DNA from: Pyricularia pennisetigena
Lineage: Eukaryota; Ascomycota; Sordariomycetes; Magnaporthales; Pyriculariaceae
DNA: 64,000 nt
NCBI RefSeq assembly: GCF_004337985.1
Contig: NC_043740.1
Span: 3,843,030 to 3,907,029 of the forward strand
Reading direction: 5' to 3'
The translations under genes were made by a program, and so were the position numbers. Shown piece after piece: positions 45,315 through 56,457 of the stretch. Below the pieces are notes generated by a model. It searched no databases. It saw only the letters and a program-made list of their open reading frames with translations, and had not been told where the DNA came from. Each line of letters begins with the position of its first letter. The stretch's first letter is position 1.

Positions 45315-46297
45315 ATGCCATCAAGAGGAGAACCAGCGGCACTCGTTTCACACATACCGCGGGTTGACGGCTCTGCGATATATTCTCATGCCGGCTACAC
45401 GGTAACAGCGTCGGCAAATGGACCTATTGAGGCCCAGAGGCGCGACGAAGACCCGTACGAGGCTCTGGTCGACGTGATCGTACGACCAGCAGCAGGGGTC
45501 GGAGGTACGATTTTTGAAAATTTCGTCTCAGACATCGAACCACGTTGTTATCGGCCATCTGAAAGCTCACTATGAATTTGAGCATAAATAGGAACGAGGG
45601 AACGCCATCTAGAGTCTCTCTTGCAAGCTACACTGCGCCAAATAATCCTGGTCAAAAACTTTCCCCGCGGCTTGATCCAAGTTGTACTGCAGGTGAAGTC
45701 ATCACCCGAAAACTATTACGCTAATACGAAGCTGGTTCAGGCAAACTTGGTAAGGACCGCTGTACTTTGTATCTTTATTCGATCCATCTTATTCACATAT
45801 GCCCAGCCCTTGAGACAGCCATTCTTGCATAGCTGAGAAAACACACTGACAACTTTCGCCAGAACTTGCCGATTATACCAGCCCTGCTGCAAGCCGCTGT
45901 TTTGGCTCTTCTCTCGGCGGCGATCCCTCTGAGAGCAACGGCTACCTGTACCGTGGTAGCCGTTGTTGCTGGCACCGATGGAGAGACGGAAAGCAGGCTG
46001 ATTCTGGACCCGTCGCCCCGGGAAGCCGAGGACGCGCGGTCGGTACACGCACTGGCCTTCACCTCAGGGGACAGATTGATTCTTGCAGAGAGCGAGGGCC
46101 ATTTTACAATGCAAGAATGGGCTGATGTCCATGCCAAGGCACTGAAGATCTGTTGCGGACCAGTTCGGGACCCCCGCAGCAACGACATGGACATGGGCGA
46201 CGATAACGGCACTGACGTGGAAGGCCCCAACATGCGGCACTTCATCCGAGAGACAATGGCTGCCAAGGTCTCTGCAGATCTGCACTGGAAAGGCTGA
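45315..46297 (+). CDS. RRP46: Exosome core subunit Rrp46 (RNase PH-like)
   Basis: Three exons (45315-45504, 45592-45749, 45863-46297) join to 260 residues. Rrp46 is one of six RNase PH-fold proteins of the exosome ring, which channels RNA to Rrp44 and Rrp6 for 3'-5' decay and rRNA processing. Diagnostic stretches are RVDGSAIYSHAGYTVTASANGPIEA near the N terminus (first 20 residues given as RVDGSAIYSHAGYTVTASAN), VDVIVRPAAGVGGTRERHLE across intron 1, FPRGLIQVVLQVKSSPENYY, and LNLPIIPALLQAAVLALLSA across intron 2. The C-terminal part, with HALAFTSGDRLILAESEG, completes the fold. Ring subunits of eukaryotic exosomes are usually catalytically inactive. Upstream in-frame ATGs (45054, 45063, 45252) would add up to 87 residues with no family resemblance, so I prefer MPSRGEPAALVSHI. 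Confidence 0.86.
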
Positions 46298-49200
46298 GTG
46301 ATGGAAGGTGGACATCTACCGACCATGCTTGCTCATTGATGATTGGAGCCTGCCGAGTATTTCCGAACCATGGTTGGACCGGCTCGGTGCAACACTGTGT
46401 ATCGTACATCCATCTCGGGATGAAGCAAAACGGTGTGTGGACAGTGAATCGGTTTACCGACAGGAGAAGGGGGGAAGGGGCCAAGAGCAAAAAGATGCTG
46501 CAGAGCCGCGGGAATGTGGACGAAGAGCAGGGCGGCATACGGCGGTCTGCAATTGAATGACCTTTTTAGGAGCTTGGTTCAGTCTTTACCTCCGGTAAAT
46601 TGTCATGTTCATCGCGGCTCAAGTCTATGATGCTCAATCGCTGAAAAAAACTTCGGCAAAGAGGCTTGCGGGGGGGCCTGTACCCGCCATTTCCAACGTT
46701 CTCAAACATTATGTGGATTTCGTTACAGGGCTTGCGCTTGGAAACGACGACGTTTCATCTCAGCCCTTTTCCCAGCTCCCTTTAGTGGCGTGATTCCAGG
46801 CGCCAAAAAAGGGCTTTCTCCAGCTGTTGACGGGGCGTTGATCCAGCCTGTGTTCCTGTTGGCGGATTGTCGGGTCTGGTAGCAACAGTAGGTCCCTGGG
46901 ATTCCTGAGGACCATATTTGTGTGGCAGGGCCCTGGTCTGGCTTGAACACGTTGTAACCTCAGACCCGCCCGCTCTAACGGAGAACACAGAAAACCCAGC
47001 AAAACAAGCAGACAGTATGCACAATACAGAGAATGAATTGTATCGCAGGAAAGTATATATGCTGTATGTGGTCAAATTCAGGACCAAGGTTCTTTTTTAC
47101 GTCTTCATACTTACTTACATGAAACCTCGAATTGATTGACCCAGTTGATGCATCGCCCTGAATATTTTCTGGCTGGTGTTCATTACGGACAGGGTAGTAG
47201 GCATATTGTTTCTCGAGGCGCTACTGAGAAAGACGACCCCCATGTGTGATCTCCGTATGTGGGTCAGACACAAGGAGAAGACTGGCATGAACCCCTTTTG
47301 CAGCCATCCCGGAGGACGTTCATTGATCGCTAGAGCCAAGAATGCAAGCCGTCAAAGTCGGGACGACTTCGGACGACCTTTCTTATTTTGATTGGTTTGA
47401 TCTATGCGGCCTTCTTTTTCTCGTCTTTTTGTTTTGCTAAGATAATAGTCTTACAAGACGTAGCATCAAAGGAGCTAAAACGACTATACCAGGTTGATAG
47501 GTTCAGTGGGGCCCAAACCCATGACAAAAGACTGGACGATACTACCAAAAGTGGCACTTGAATCGATACCTTACCGCCGGTAATGCCAAAACCATCCGAG
47601 ACAAGCCGATGAGCAAGGTACGTACTTCACAGAGCCCGCGTATATCCTTGCTCATCGTTATGTCGGACAAGCTGGTTAGTTTGTGTTGTGCAACGCGGCC
47701 CAGCTCCTTACTGTACAATTACGTCTCGCCCCTTCCTTGCCCCTCCAACCTCTCGTTGTGCCGTGCAGGGGATAAGAGTATCAGGTCTGGAATCGCTCGA
47801 GACCCGACCCTGGCAAGCCACCCAGATTCACAATGCAAATGATGATAAACGGCTATACCGGCACCACTGCGCTACAGTACGTGCCTTCAAAAACATCTAC
47901 GAATGAAGGCTCGATCCGCCACACAAATCAAGAGGGGCGTTACCGTTGTGGACGCAGCTACGAAGGCTCTCTTTTATGCGTCTTTTGCTGTGGCGCAGAG
48001 TTTCTGAGGACTGAAGCCGGTGCCATATATAACGATGCGCTTCAGTTATGATACGCTCTTGATTCTGACCGTTGCACAAAAGTTTCTTCAACACGGAGCA
48101 CAAAGAAAATGATGATCTGAAGCTTTCAGGCAGTCGGATAAGCTGAAGAATTAGGACAGAGCGGCACAATCAGCCTCAAATCAACGGAAAAAAACTGACA
48201 GTTGTTGTCCACAACGGCAGGACCCGTCTCCTGCATTGAAGACCTCAGCACTACTGTAGATAGGTACAGATGGCAACCGGGACTGTGGGGGGTGTCACAG
48301 TGCTACTGCACATTGGACAGATAAAAACACTCATTGTCGAAAATGATCGACCAAGGATTAGTGTTTTGTGGAGTCGCTAATAATACATCCCTTTTTTATG
48401 TGCGTAAATGCGTGGTAAAAGTTTCCACCCACGAGCCAAAAGGAGCGGTGGAAAGCCAAGACAAAGCCAAGAGTAGCTCCTAGCCTTGCAAGGGAGAGCT
48501 GCGGTGCCAAAATTTGAGGGGAGCATGGGAGCACGTTGTGTCCGGAATATTAAAACGTCTCGATGGCAGGTTCGTAGCGAGTGGCTGCGATGTTCTGTTC
48601 TTTCGGTCTTCAGTCTTCTCAGTTGTAGGCCCAAACCCTTTGTCGTTTCGTCGTTTTGTTCTGTCATTTTTTTCGTCCCCCCTCCTTTTCTTTTCCCCCT
48701 CCTCAGCGGACAGTAGAGCTCTGGTAGTTCTCTAGAAATTGCCTGTTTTGGCGTGGGCTCTTCCTGTTCTGCGACTCTCCGATCAACCCATCATCCATCT
48801 CAACCCCGACCATCGCTTGATCGTTTCTTTGCATCTTTCTTTTCGCTCGGTTCTTTTCTCGTGGCTGGTCTCCTCATCTTTCATTTTACGGCTTTTTTTT
48901 ATATACTCGGAACTTAATACCCAATACGCACTCATCCTTCTTCTTTTCAGCCCTGCCAAGTTTAACAACATCGACAAAGACGAAATTCGGACTTAGACCA
49001 GGTGTCATTTGTTACGCTGCTTTTAACGCTTTTCACCAACTTTAAATACCCACAGTCAAAAGTCAATTGGCACTCCGGTAGCTCGACACTTGGCATCCGA
49101 TCCCACGTGCGTTCAGCTCCTGCAGTAGGCGCAAGGCATCACACAGCACAAGGACCAATAGGATCTTCCAAGTCAGCCAGGTTTCGGCACTTCCATTTGC

Positions 49201-49918
49201 TCGCCTGCATAGTCCCTGCTTATCGCTGGGATTCACAAGTGCGACGTGTTGTGCAGTTTGTGGCTAGCATCGATTGTGGCACAACAAATCGACAGTAAGT
49301 GGTCACCCACGAGTCTCGACACGTCCCGTTCCAGTGCGCTTCATCGTCGTTTAGGGTAGGTGTGGGTGCTCCGGGATCGATGTCCTTGCCCCTCACATTA
49401 TTTCCTTTTTCCTATTGCGGGCAACTGGGGACAGGGGCTTTGTGGTGTACCGTGGAGATAAGCAAAGGATGGATGGAGCCAGGAAGAGGAACACCAAGGG
49501 GGAAGAAGACAAAACGTTAAAAGAAGGGGGGAGCATTGTGACGAACGTGACAGGAGCTGACAGTACTGGGGAACACAACAGGAACGCATCGGAATTAGCG
49601 CAACGAGATCTGTTCCAGCAGGACGGGAGATTTCAGTTTGGTTGCATTTCGGTGAAACCAACAAAGAAGCCAGCCAGCATCGATCGGTCAAGTTCCTCGC
49701 CTCCCGAGAATTAGATCGTTGCCTGCGTTTGCTGTCAGCCTGCAGCTACGTGCTAGGCCAAGCTAGCTTACTGTGTTGTATCCGTTTCCGAAGAAGCCGC
49801 ACCCCTGCGACTTGTGCTGCGTCCACTGGGACCCGCCCCGAAAATACCTAATCACACCTACCAAGCAAGGCCCAAGTATTGTATAACCGCCCGGTAATCA
49901 GAGCAAAGCCCACCCACC
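46298..49918. other. Long intergenic region upstream of NAD kinase
   Basis: This 3.6 kb stretch has no supported gene. A strongly pyrimidine-rich block (about 48590-48960) looks like promoter and transcription-start sequence, which would give the NAD kinase mRNA a long leader of up to about 1 kb containing short upstream ORFs and possible leader introns. Nothing else was recognised. Confidence 0.45.
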
Positions 49919-51730
49919 ATGGCCGCCGACTCCGCAATCTGTTCGCCCACTTCGCTGCTGCATCCCACCCTCTCGCGCCCCGAGGGCCTTAAAACCTCGG
50001 AACGTCCCAAGACATCATCGGTGGCATTTAACGACCCTATATCCCTCAACTCTGTCCTAAGCCTAGACGACGCAAAATCTAAGATTCGCAAGAATGCTGC
50101 CGATCTGACCACAGTAGCGCCTGCACTCGCTGCCGCCTCCGCCTCTGCATCTGCAGCAGTCGCCGCTGACCCTGTTACCTCCAAGCTCTTGGGCCACCAC
50201 CGGAGTACGCCTTCGGTTGACGGAATCCCTCGTCAGACTTTGATGAAGGCTCTCGCCTCAGTTGCTCGCACCCACAAGCCCGATCCTCTTGCCTTGAACG
50301 ACATGCTCTCCAAACAGACCGGGGTTGACCCCCGCCCCGACACAGCCACGTCGTCGCAAAAGCTCTGTGATGCGCTCAACGACTTGGCCGCCCGCACCTC
50401 AACGCCCACCACAGCGTACCCCAGTCTCCAGTCACCTTGCTTTTACCACTCACGGTTCGAGGAGAATGTCAACATCGACAAGGTCCTCGAGGAGATCAAG
50501 AGCGATGAGTACATGTCGCATTCCCGTCTGGTGCAGACTGCCACCGGCGTCCGCGAGGTCGCCAAGCAGTTGCAGAGGAGACCCATCAAGCGCGCAGTGC
50601 GCAACATCATGATCGTCACCAAGGCTCGCGACAACGAGCTCGTCCTCCTCACCAGGGAACTCACCCAGTGGCTTCTCAGGACTCCGCGTTACGGCTCCAG
50701 TCTGGGCGTCAACGTCTACGTCGACGCCAAGCTGCGCAACTCGAAGCGCTTTGGTGCGGCCAGCATTTTGGCAGAAAACCCTCGCTTCGAGACGATGCTG
50801 CGCTACTGGTCCCCCGACCTGTGTTGGAGCCATCCTGAGAAGTTCGATCTCGTCCTAACTCTGGGTGGCGACGGCACTGTGCTCTTCACCTCTTGGCTGT
50901 TTCAGCGCGTCGTACCCCCAGTCCTCTCGTTTAGCCTTGGCAGCCTGGGTTTCTTGACCACATTCGAATTCGAAAAGTACAAGGCTCACCTGGACCGCAT
51001 ACTCGGTACTGAAGGTATGCGTGTCAACCTGCGCATGCGCTTCACCTGCACCGTCTACCGCGACGGCTCGTCCATGGGCCAAGAGCAAATCATGGAGGAG
51101 GGTGAGCAGTTCGAGGTGCTGAACGAGCTCGTCATCGACCGTGGCCCATCACCCTATGTGTCGAGCCTGGAGCTGTACGGCGACGATGACCTCCTGACCG
51201 TCATCCAGGCCGACGGCTGCATCTTCTCAACCCCGACCGGTTCGACCGCCTACTCGCTGTCGGCAGGTGGTTCGCTTGTGCACCCAGACATCCCCGCAAT
51301 CCTGCTCACCCCAATCTGCCCGCACACTCTGTCCTTCCGGCCCATGGTGCTATCGGACACGATGCTGCTCAAGGTGACTGTGCCGCGCAACAGCCGCGCG
51401 ACAGCATACTGCGCCTTTGACGGCAAGGGCCGCGTTGAGCTCAAGCAGGGCGACTGTGTCACAATCACGGCTTCTCAGTATCCTTTCCCTACCGTCGTCC
51501 GAACCGACACGGAGTGGTTCGACTCAGTGTCGCGCACCCTGCGCTGGAACACGCGCGCCGCCACCCAGAAGGCTTTTGAGCCCGGCACCAAGGAGGGTGC
51601 TGCCTCTGGCAGCGACGATTGCGAGGATCCTGATTGGGACATTGACACCGACTCGGCCTGCTACGTCAGCGAGGAGGGCAGTATGGCGGCTAGTCCGTTG
51701 CGGAGGCAGATGAGTCTTCTTGGGATGTGA
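49919..51730 (+). CDS. UTR1: NAD kinase (ATP-NAD kinase, Utr1-type)
   Basis: A single exon encodes 603 residues. The enzyme phosphorylates NAD+ (and possibly NADH) with ATP to make NADP(H). The first about 200 residues are Ser/Ala-rich and variable. The catalytic domain starts near NIMIVTKARDNELVLLTREL. The phosphate-binding GGDGT motif is at residues 316-320, followed by the LGSLGFLTTFEFEKY region. NELVIDRGPSPY supplies the NE/D motif, and the conserved PTGSTAYSLSAGGSLVHP begins at 439. The C-terminal tail is acidic and ends RRQMSLLGM. The length and single-domain order match cytosolic fungal Utr1-type enzymes; there is no obvious mitochondrial presequence as in Pos5. The start has a strong context (caccATGG). 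Together with G6PD at 11-13 kb, the window encodes two enzymes central to NADPH supply, but they are 37 kb apart. Confidence 0.93.
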   Translation: MAADSAICSPTSLLHPTLSRPEGLKTSERPKTSSVAFNDPISLNSVLSLDDAKSKIRKNAADLTTVAPALAAASASASAAVAADPVTSKLLGHHRSTPSVDGIPRQTLMKALASVARTHKPDPLALNDMLSKQTGVDPRPDTATSSQKLCDALNDLAARTSTPTTAYPSLQSPCFYHSRFEENVNIDKVLEEIKSDEYMSHSRLVQTATGVREVAKQLQRRPIKRAVRNIMIVTKARDNELVLLTRELTQWLLRTPRYGSSLGVNVYVDAKLRNSKRFGAASILAENPRFETMLRYWSPDLCWSHPEKFDLVLTLGGDGTVLFTSWLFQRVVPPVLSFSLGSLGFLTTFEFEKYKAHLDRILGTEGMRVNLRMRFTCTVYRDGSSMGQEQIMEEGEQFEVLNELVIDRGPSPYVSSLELYGDDDLLTVIQADGCIFSTPTGSTAYSLSAGGSLVHPDIPAILLTPICPHTLSFRPMVLSDTMLLKVTVPRNSRATAYCAFDGKGRVELKQGDCVTITASQYPFPTVVRTDTEWFDSVSRTLRWNTRAATQKAFEPGTKEGAASGSDDCEDPDWDIDTDSACYVSEEGSMAASPLRRQMSLLGM

Positions 51731-52442
51731 TCGGAAAATTCCGTCTAGATTCATGGCGTCTTTGCATCTAATCTCAACTCAAAACAACAAAAAGTGATAA
51801 ACCGTCTTCCTTTTCTATACTTTATGATAAAGAAACCTTTTCTGCAGCATTTTTGGGCGAGCATCATTCCACCACTTGACGAGTCCTCGTGATGGACACA
51901 TTTCACACCGGACAATGTTTTGTTTCCCTTTTTCTTCTTCTTTTCAGAGGTCTCATAAACATCAACCATTGCATGGGATGTGATAGATTTTTCCGGTATT
52001 TACATAGTTCAAAGAGTATTTACTCCCCCATCTGTTGGCACACTTTGTGATGTTTCTGTTCAAAATGAGAATTGCTCATGCAACACCGCCTAAGTGATTG
52101 ATGTCTTTTTTTTTTTTTTTTTCTCCCCTCTTTCCCTCCTCCGTCCACCAACGACTACAATGTATTCTATCAGTATTATTGTCCATCTGTTTTTGCACCG
52201 CCTAAACAAGATCATGTCTGATGTTTCACAGGATAAAAATAAAGAAGGAAAGAAACCCTTGACAAAAAGAAGACAAGGCGGAAAAGCAAAACTGCCCCAC
52301 CCCCGACAGGATGGAGATCAACCAGTCCTTGCCCCTCATTTCAGCCAGTCGTTTAAGCGCCCAACCGCACTCTAATCCTTCACCGCTCCGCCTCGGATAG
52401 CCCCTGATCACAGAAGGTTTGATACCGACGACCATTAAGGAG
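51731..52442. other. Convergent 3' regions, NAD kinase and secreted protein
   Basis: This 0.7 kb non-coding stretch has a T run at 52106-52122. No gene was recognised. Confidence 0.5.
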
Positions 52443-54012
52443 TTACAGCCCCAATCTACTCAGATCGGCAGCCAGCCCCAGGGCCGACAGCTGTTTGCCG
52501 TCATGCCTGTGGTCGTGACCAGCCTGCCACCTCTCCTGAGTCGGGCTGCCGCAGTTGAGATCGAACCACCAGTGCGGCTGGTGGTTGTCGATTGTCCGCA
52601 GCGCATATGCGACGGAGCTGCCGTACAGGTTGCAGCGCGGGACGTCGAGACCCGGCTCCAGGTAGAAGTCGTAGGAGCGGCAGCCGCCGGTGCTCTTTTT
52701 GCTTGCCTTTTGTTTGTTGAGGGCGTTCCTGTTAGTGGTCTTGATGATGGTCCGTTCACTATGCTCCTGAAGAAAGCATCACCGGAAGAGAAGGAAAGGA
52801 CAGTTCAGGAGGGATGGTTTACCTTGCAGAACTGCCAACACCCCTCGAGCGTCACGGGCTCGTTGGCCTTGTTGTTGACGTACTGCGCCAGGAAGTAGTT
52901 GCCCACGTCGAGGCCGTGCACGCCGCAGTAGACATTGCGCGGTCTGGGCGTCTCACCGGCCGGGGCGTCGGTGGCGCACAAGGTCCTGGTTGGGTTCAAG
53001 GTCGTCGCCAGCGTCTGAGCGATTGACGCCGTGGTAATGGGCATGACGGTGGTGTCGATCACGCATGTGGTCGTGGCGGCGGTGGCGCTGCCCGAGTCGG
53101 CCGTCTTCGTCGCCGTCGCCGTCGTCACGTCGTCAGAGTCGTCCGTGTCGGGTACAGTCGTGCCCACGGTCGATGAAAGCGCGGGATCCAGGCTGACGGT
53201 AGATGTGGGCGAGGTCGTCGTTGTCAGGCTAGTTGTGTATGCATCCGTGACTTCCTCAAGCGAGACGGTTGTGGTGGGAGGAGCAGTGCCCTCCGAACTG
53301 GGCGTCAACGTGGTCATCTCATCGCCAAACTCACTAGTCGTCAGCACTGGCACGTCGGTGTTTGGCAGCTCGGTTGAGTCGGAGCTGAGACTGGTCACAC
53401 TTGTTGCAACAGAATCGTCGCAATCGGTCTCGGTCGCAACCCAGTGGCCCCGGCTAATGTTGTACGAGTGCGGCATCCCTGTGGTGCCGACAGTCGGGTT
53501 CGCAGCCGCCGAGGTGCTATTGTGCCACGCCGACGTCGCCGTGGTTGCGATGCAGTAGTCGCAGCTGGTGGTCGTGGTGTCATTCAGGGGTAGGTACAGA
53601 GTCGTGATGACGTCGACGGTTGTGGTCTCGGTCACGAGGCTGAGGGGGCAACCCGTTGACGACGACGACAATGAAGTCAGGATAGGCAAGACGGATGTGC
53701 TGCCGGCGCTAGTGCCGTTGGTGGTCTGGTTGTGCGCGTGCTGATGACCACCGGTCGGTCTGGGCGTCGTCGCGTTGCCACCGCTGGACCGCGTCACATG
53801 GACGGTGTTGGTGAAGTATATCCCTCCGCGAGGGTGCAGACCCCAATTCTGTTGCGGCTGCTGAGCCGGTCGGTCATTAGAGCCTGACTCCTCGACCTGA
53901 TTTCCAGAAGGAATGGGAACTGTATGTAACTCACCTCGACTGCTGCTTTGGGGGCGGCGAGTACCCCGGCGCTTAGGAGAGCGGCTACCTGGAGGTAACT
54001 TGCAGGATGCAT
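52443..54012 (-). CDS. Secreted Thr/Ser-rich (mucin-like) protein with C-terminal Cys domain
   Basis: Three exons (54012-53935, 53860-52823, 52766-52443) join to 479 residues. The N terminus, MHPASYLQVAALLSAGVLAA, is a good signal peptide with cleavage near residues 20-22. About 290 residues follow that are dominated by Thr, Ser and Val with several N-glycosylation sequons, typical of an O-glycosylated cell-surface stalk. The C-terminal part has spaced cysteines (NVYCGVHGLDVGNYF, LEGCWQFCK, GGCRSYDFYLEPGLDVPRCN, WWFDLNCGSP) and resembles a PAN/apple-like fold, which often binds sugars or proteins; this domain is split by intron 2. There is no C-terminal hydrophobic tail, so GPI anchoring is unlikely. 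The acceptor of intron 1 could shift by 3 or 9 bases (CAGCAG...CAG). I know no specific function. Confidence 0.72.
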
Positions 54013-54885
54013 CTTGCAGGCAAACTGTGCGATTATTTTGTGAATGAGTGAAAAGTGGTGACTGGTTGGGCCACTGAAAAATAATGAATGATAGGACCCT
54101 TTTCAGAACAGGTGGTCAAGGAGTGGCTGCTGTTGCGCGGATACAGAAAGCAGAATCATCAAACACGATATGGCCCGACCATCATGGATCTTTATAGTTG
54201 GGATCCATCACAGTTTGCAAAGGTCCGCAGGGCGAAGACGCCGATCAGCGACTGGATCCAGACTCAATCTATTGGGGTTTTGTCACGAAGCTAGAATATC
54301 AAGGGAGCCTTGGTGTAGGAGACGCATTATGCAGAGCCTGAAATGTGTGTGGCCGCGGTGTGTAGAAGGGATAGTGTCCATAACAGTTAGTCTGCGAAGG
54401 GACCCTTATCATGGCCCTCGAGAAATCAATATTGAACTTGGGCAAGGGAACAATGCTGAGAGACAAGGACTCAATTTGTCCACTTTCGTACGGCGCAAAT
54501 TTCAAGCTCCGCCCTTGCGGAAAAAGAGTCAAGCAGAAAACTACCAGAGTGTCATGAAAGACAATGAGCAGCGGTCTTAAAGAAGAAAAATCATATAATC
54601 CGTAAAGATACATTTCATGCCAAGTATAAGTAAACCCCTTTGAATGAAATGCAGATGCAGTGAGGGGTATCAGACCGGCGCAAGCTCCATAACTCCAAAT
54701 TCTCACCCCCGACAGGGAGGTGAAAAATTATATGCATCGAAAGACCAAAAGAAAACAAAAAAAGATACCATCATCATGAGGGAGGCTACTGTATGCCCGG
54801 GCCTCGGTGTGCCTGTCCATTCATAACAATCTGTGGCGGTCATGTCGGGTTGAATCCATTGTTTGGGTGGTGTGATTGACGTAAA
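54013..54885. other. Intergenic, secreted protein promoter to Ser/Pro-rich gene
   Basis: This 0.9 kb non-coding stretch holds the promoter of the secreted protein gene and the 3' flank of the next. An open frame at 54170-54580 has no coding character. Confidence 0.45.
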
Positions 54886-55860
54886 TCACTCCTCCCAAAC
54901 GGTCTCCAAGTCAATATCCCCTCGTCGTTCAGCGCCGCAGACACTCCACCGCTTGCGCTTGTCTCTTGAACCGAAGCCCCCCAAGGTCCTGCCTCTAGAC
55001 GGAACGTCTAAGCTTGAACGGCCCTTGGTTTCATGGCCTTCGGCTCGCTCAGCAGCGTCGGCAGCGGCCTTCAGCTGCGCAATCCTCTCCGCCTCCAAAG
55101 CTGCCTCCTCGGCATCAGGTGAATCCGGGATTGTTTCCAAACTGGAAATGCTAGGACTGCGGGATCTTGTCGAAGTTGGGGTGGAGGGAATCGACGAAGT
55201 AATAGACGTGGCCGATGTGTAGCTAGAGATAGAGTCATAAGACCTGTAAGAGGACGAGGGAGTGGTGGGAGAGGAAGCTCCCGAAGCGCTAGCGCCGCCC
55301 AGAATGTTGACGTGGCGTAGCGGTGAAGCCGGCCGCCGGACGCGGGCCAAAGGGACCGACGATCCTGCGAAGCTAAGGTTTGGCGAGCTGTTGCGCTCGC
55401 CAACCCTGCGTTCTTGGTCAAAGACCGAGACGCGTGTCGGTGATGTTGGAAAGGCCTCGTCAGCTGGCTTCCTTGGAAGCCTCACTTGCTGCGGCCTGAT
55501 GGGTGACCGCGACGGGCTCGAGCTGGGCTGAGGAGAAAAGAGTATATGACCGGCGCCGTTGGCACCAGGTAACGATTGAGTGCGGATCATGGGAGGGGCG
55601 AGTGTGCTAGCGGCTGATTTTGAACGGGTGTGATGCGAGATGCCGCTGAGTGGCGAGGTGGTCCTTGGTCGGTATGGGAGGTTTGCGGGAACGGTCCAGG
55701 AAGGCGAGCTTGGTGATGCCGGCTCGGTGCATCGACGGACGTTGGGCGGCTTTTGGGGCAGCTCGAACTCGGCAATCTCTGACAGACTGTGCAGTCGGAG
55801 CATGGGCAAAGGAGAAGTCCTGAAGGCTTCCATCCTCTCTGTCTCTGGAACGGGCTCCAT
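54886..55860 (-). CDS. Conserved fungal Ser/Pro-rich basic protein
   Basis: A single exon encodes 324 residues and I assign no function. The protein is predicted disordered: residues 1-250 are rich in Ser, Pro, Arg and Thr with many SP/TP and RxxS sites (likely kinase targets). A short charged helix at about 252-278 (DAEEAALEAERIAQLKAAAD) could form a coiled coil. The last about 25 residues, with RDKRKRWSVCGAERRGDIDL and a WEE terminus, look like the constrained part. I recall a similar RKRWSVCGAE...D(L/I)ETxW tail in proteins of other filamentous ascomycetes often labelled basic proline-rich protein, but this is memory, not a search. Codon usage and the uninterrupted frame support a real gene. 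Confidence 0.72.
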   Translation of the reverse strand: MEPVPETERMEAFRTSPLPMLRLHSLSEIAEFELPQKPPNVRRCTEPASPSSPSWTVPANLPYRPRTTSPLSGISHHTRSKSAASTLAPPMIRTQSLPGANGAGHILFSPQPSSSPSRSPIRPQQVRLPRKPADEAFPTSPTRVSVFDQERRVGERNSSPNLSFAGSSVPLARVRRPASPLRHVNILGGASASGASSPTTPSSSYRSYDSISSYTSATSITSSIPSTPTSTRSRSPSISSLETIPDSPDAEEAALEAERIAQLKAAADAAERAEGHETKGRSSLDVPSRGRTLGGFGSRDKRKRWSVCGAERRGDIDLETVWEE

Positions 55861-56389
55861 CTTGCCTGCTATCGGTTTTTCTTCACTCGGGTCTCTTCCT
55901 GTTCTCTCTGTCCTCTTGAGGCGAACCCGATGTCGCTATGTCGCAATTGGAGGCATGGAGCGGCGCTGTTGGGGAGAAGTGAAAAAAAACGTGTGGAATG
56001 ACTAGAAGTCGAGTTGGTCCGAGATTCTAATATCCTAGTGCCAAGGAGTAGTAGCTTTGGGAGGCGGATTTGTCGTGGCGCGATTTAGCCGTTCTGCCAC
56101 GGGCCTGGAAGACGGCGCGGGGCTGGGACGGGCCAAAAGCAACCGTGGTATTGGGACCAAAAGCGGTTTTGTCCTAGATCGTCGAACAGTGGCTTTGAAG
56201 AAGGCTGACCTCGGCCAATATGCGAACTTGGGAGGGAGACGAAAGTGTATCGATTTGCACGCCACCAAAAAGGAAAGTCGTGATGAGAGGACGTTGCTTT
56301 TGATTGTGGTGCTTCTTTTGGCCCGCTACTTTGGGTTTGGCGGTGGTGCAACAATAGTAACCGGGTTGAGATTTGACAGACACGCGAAG

Positions 56390-56457
56390 AAAAAAAAAAA
56401 AAAAAAAAAAAAAAAAAGCGAGCGAGCGAGTGAGTGAGTTGAGTGAGTGAGTGTGAG
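56390..56457. repeat. A28 tract followed by GAGC/GAGT repeats
   Basis: Twenty-eight A are followed by about ten imperfect GAGC, GAGT and GAGTGTGA units. It lies about 530 bases upstream of the divergent Ser/Pro-rich gene start. Confidence 0.9.

Noticed and set aside
54170..54580. 136-codon open frame upstream of the secreted protein gene
   Set aside because: It has no coding character or family motif and overlaps the promoter region of the divergent gene.
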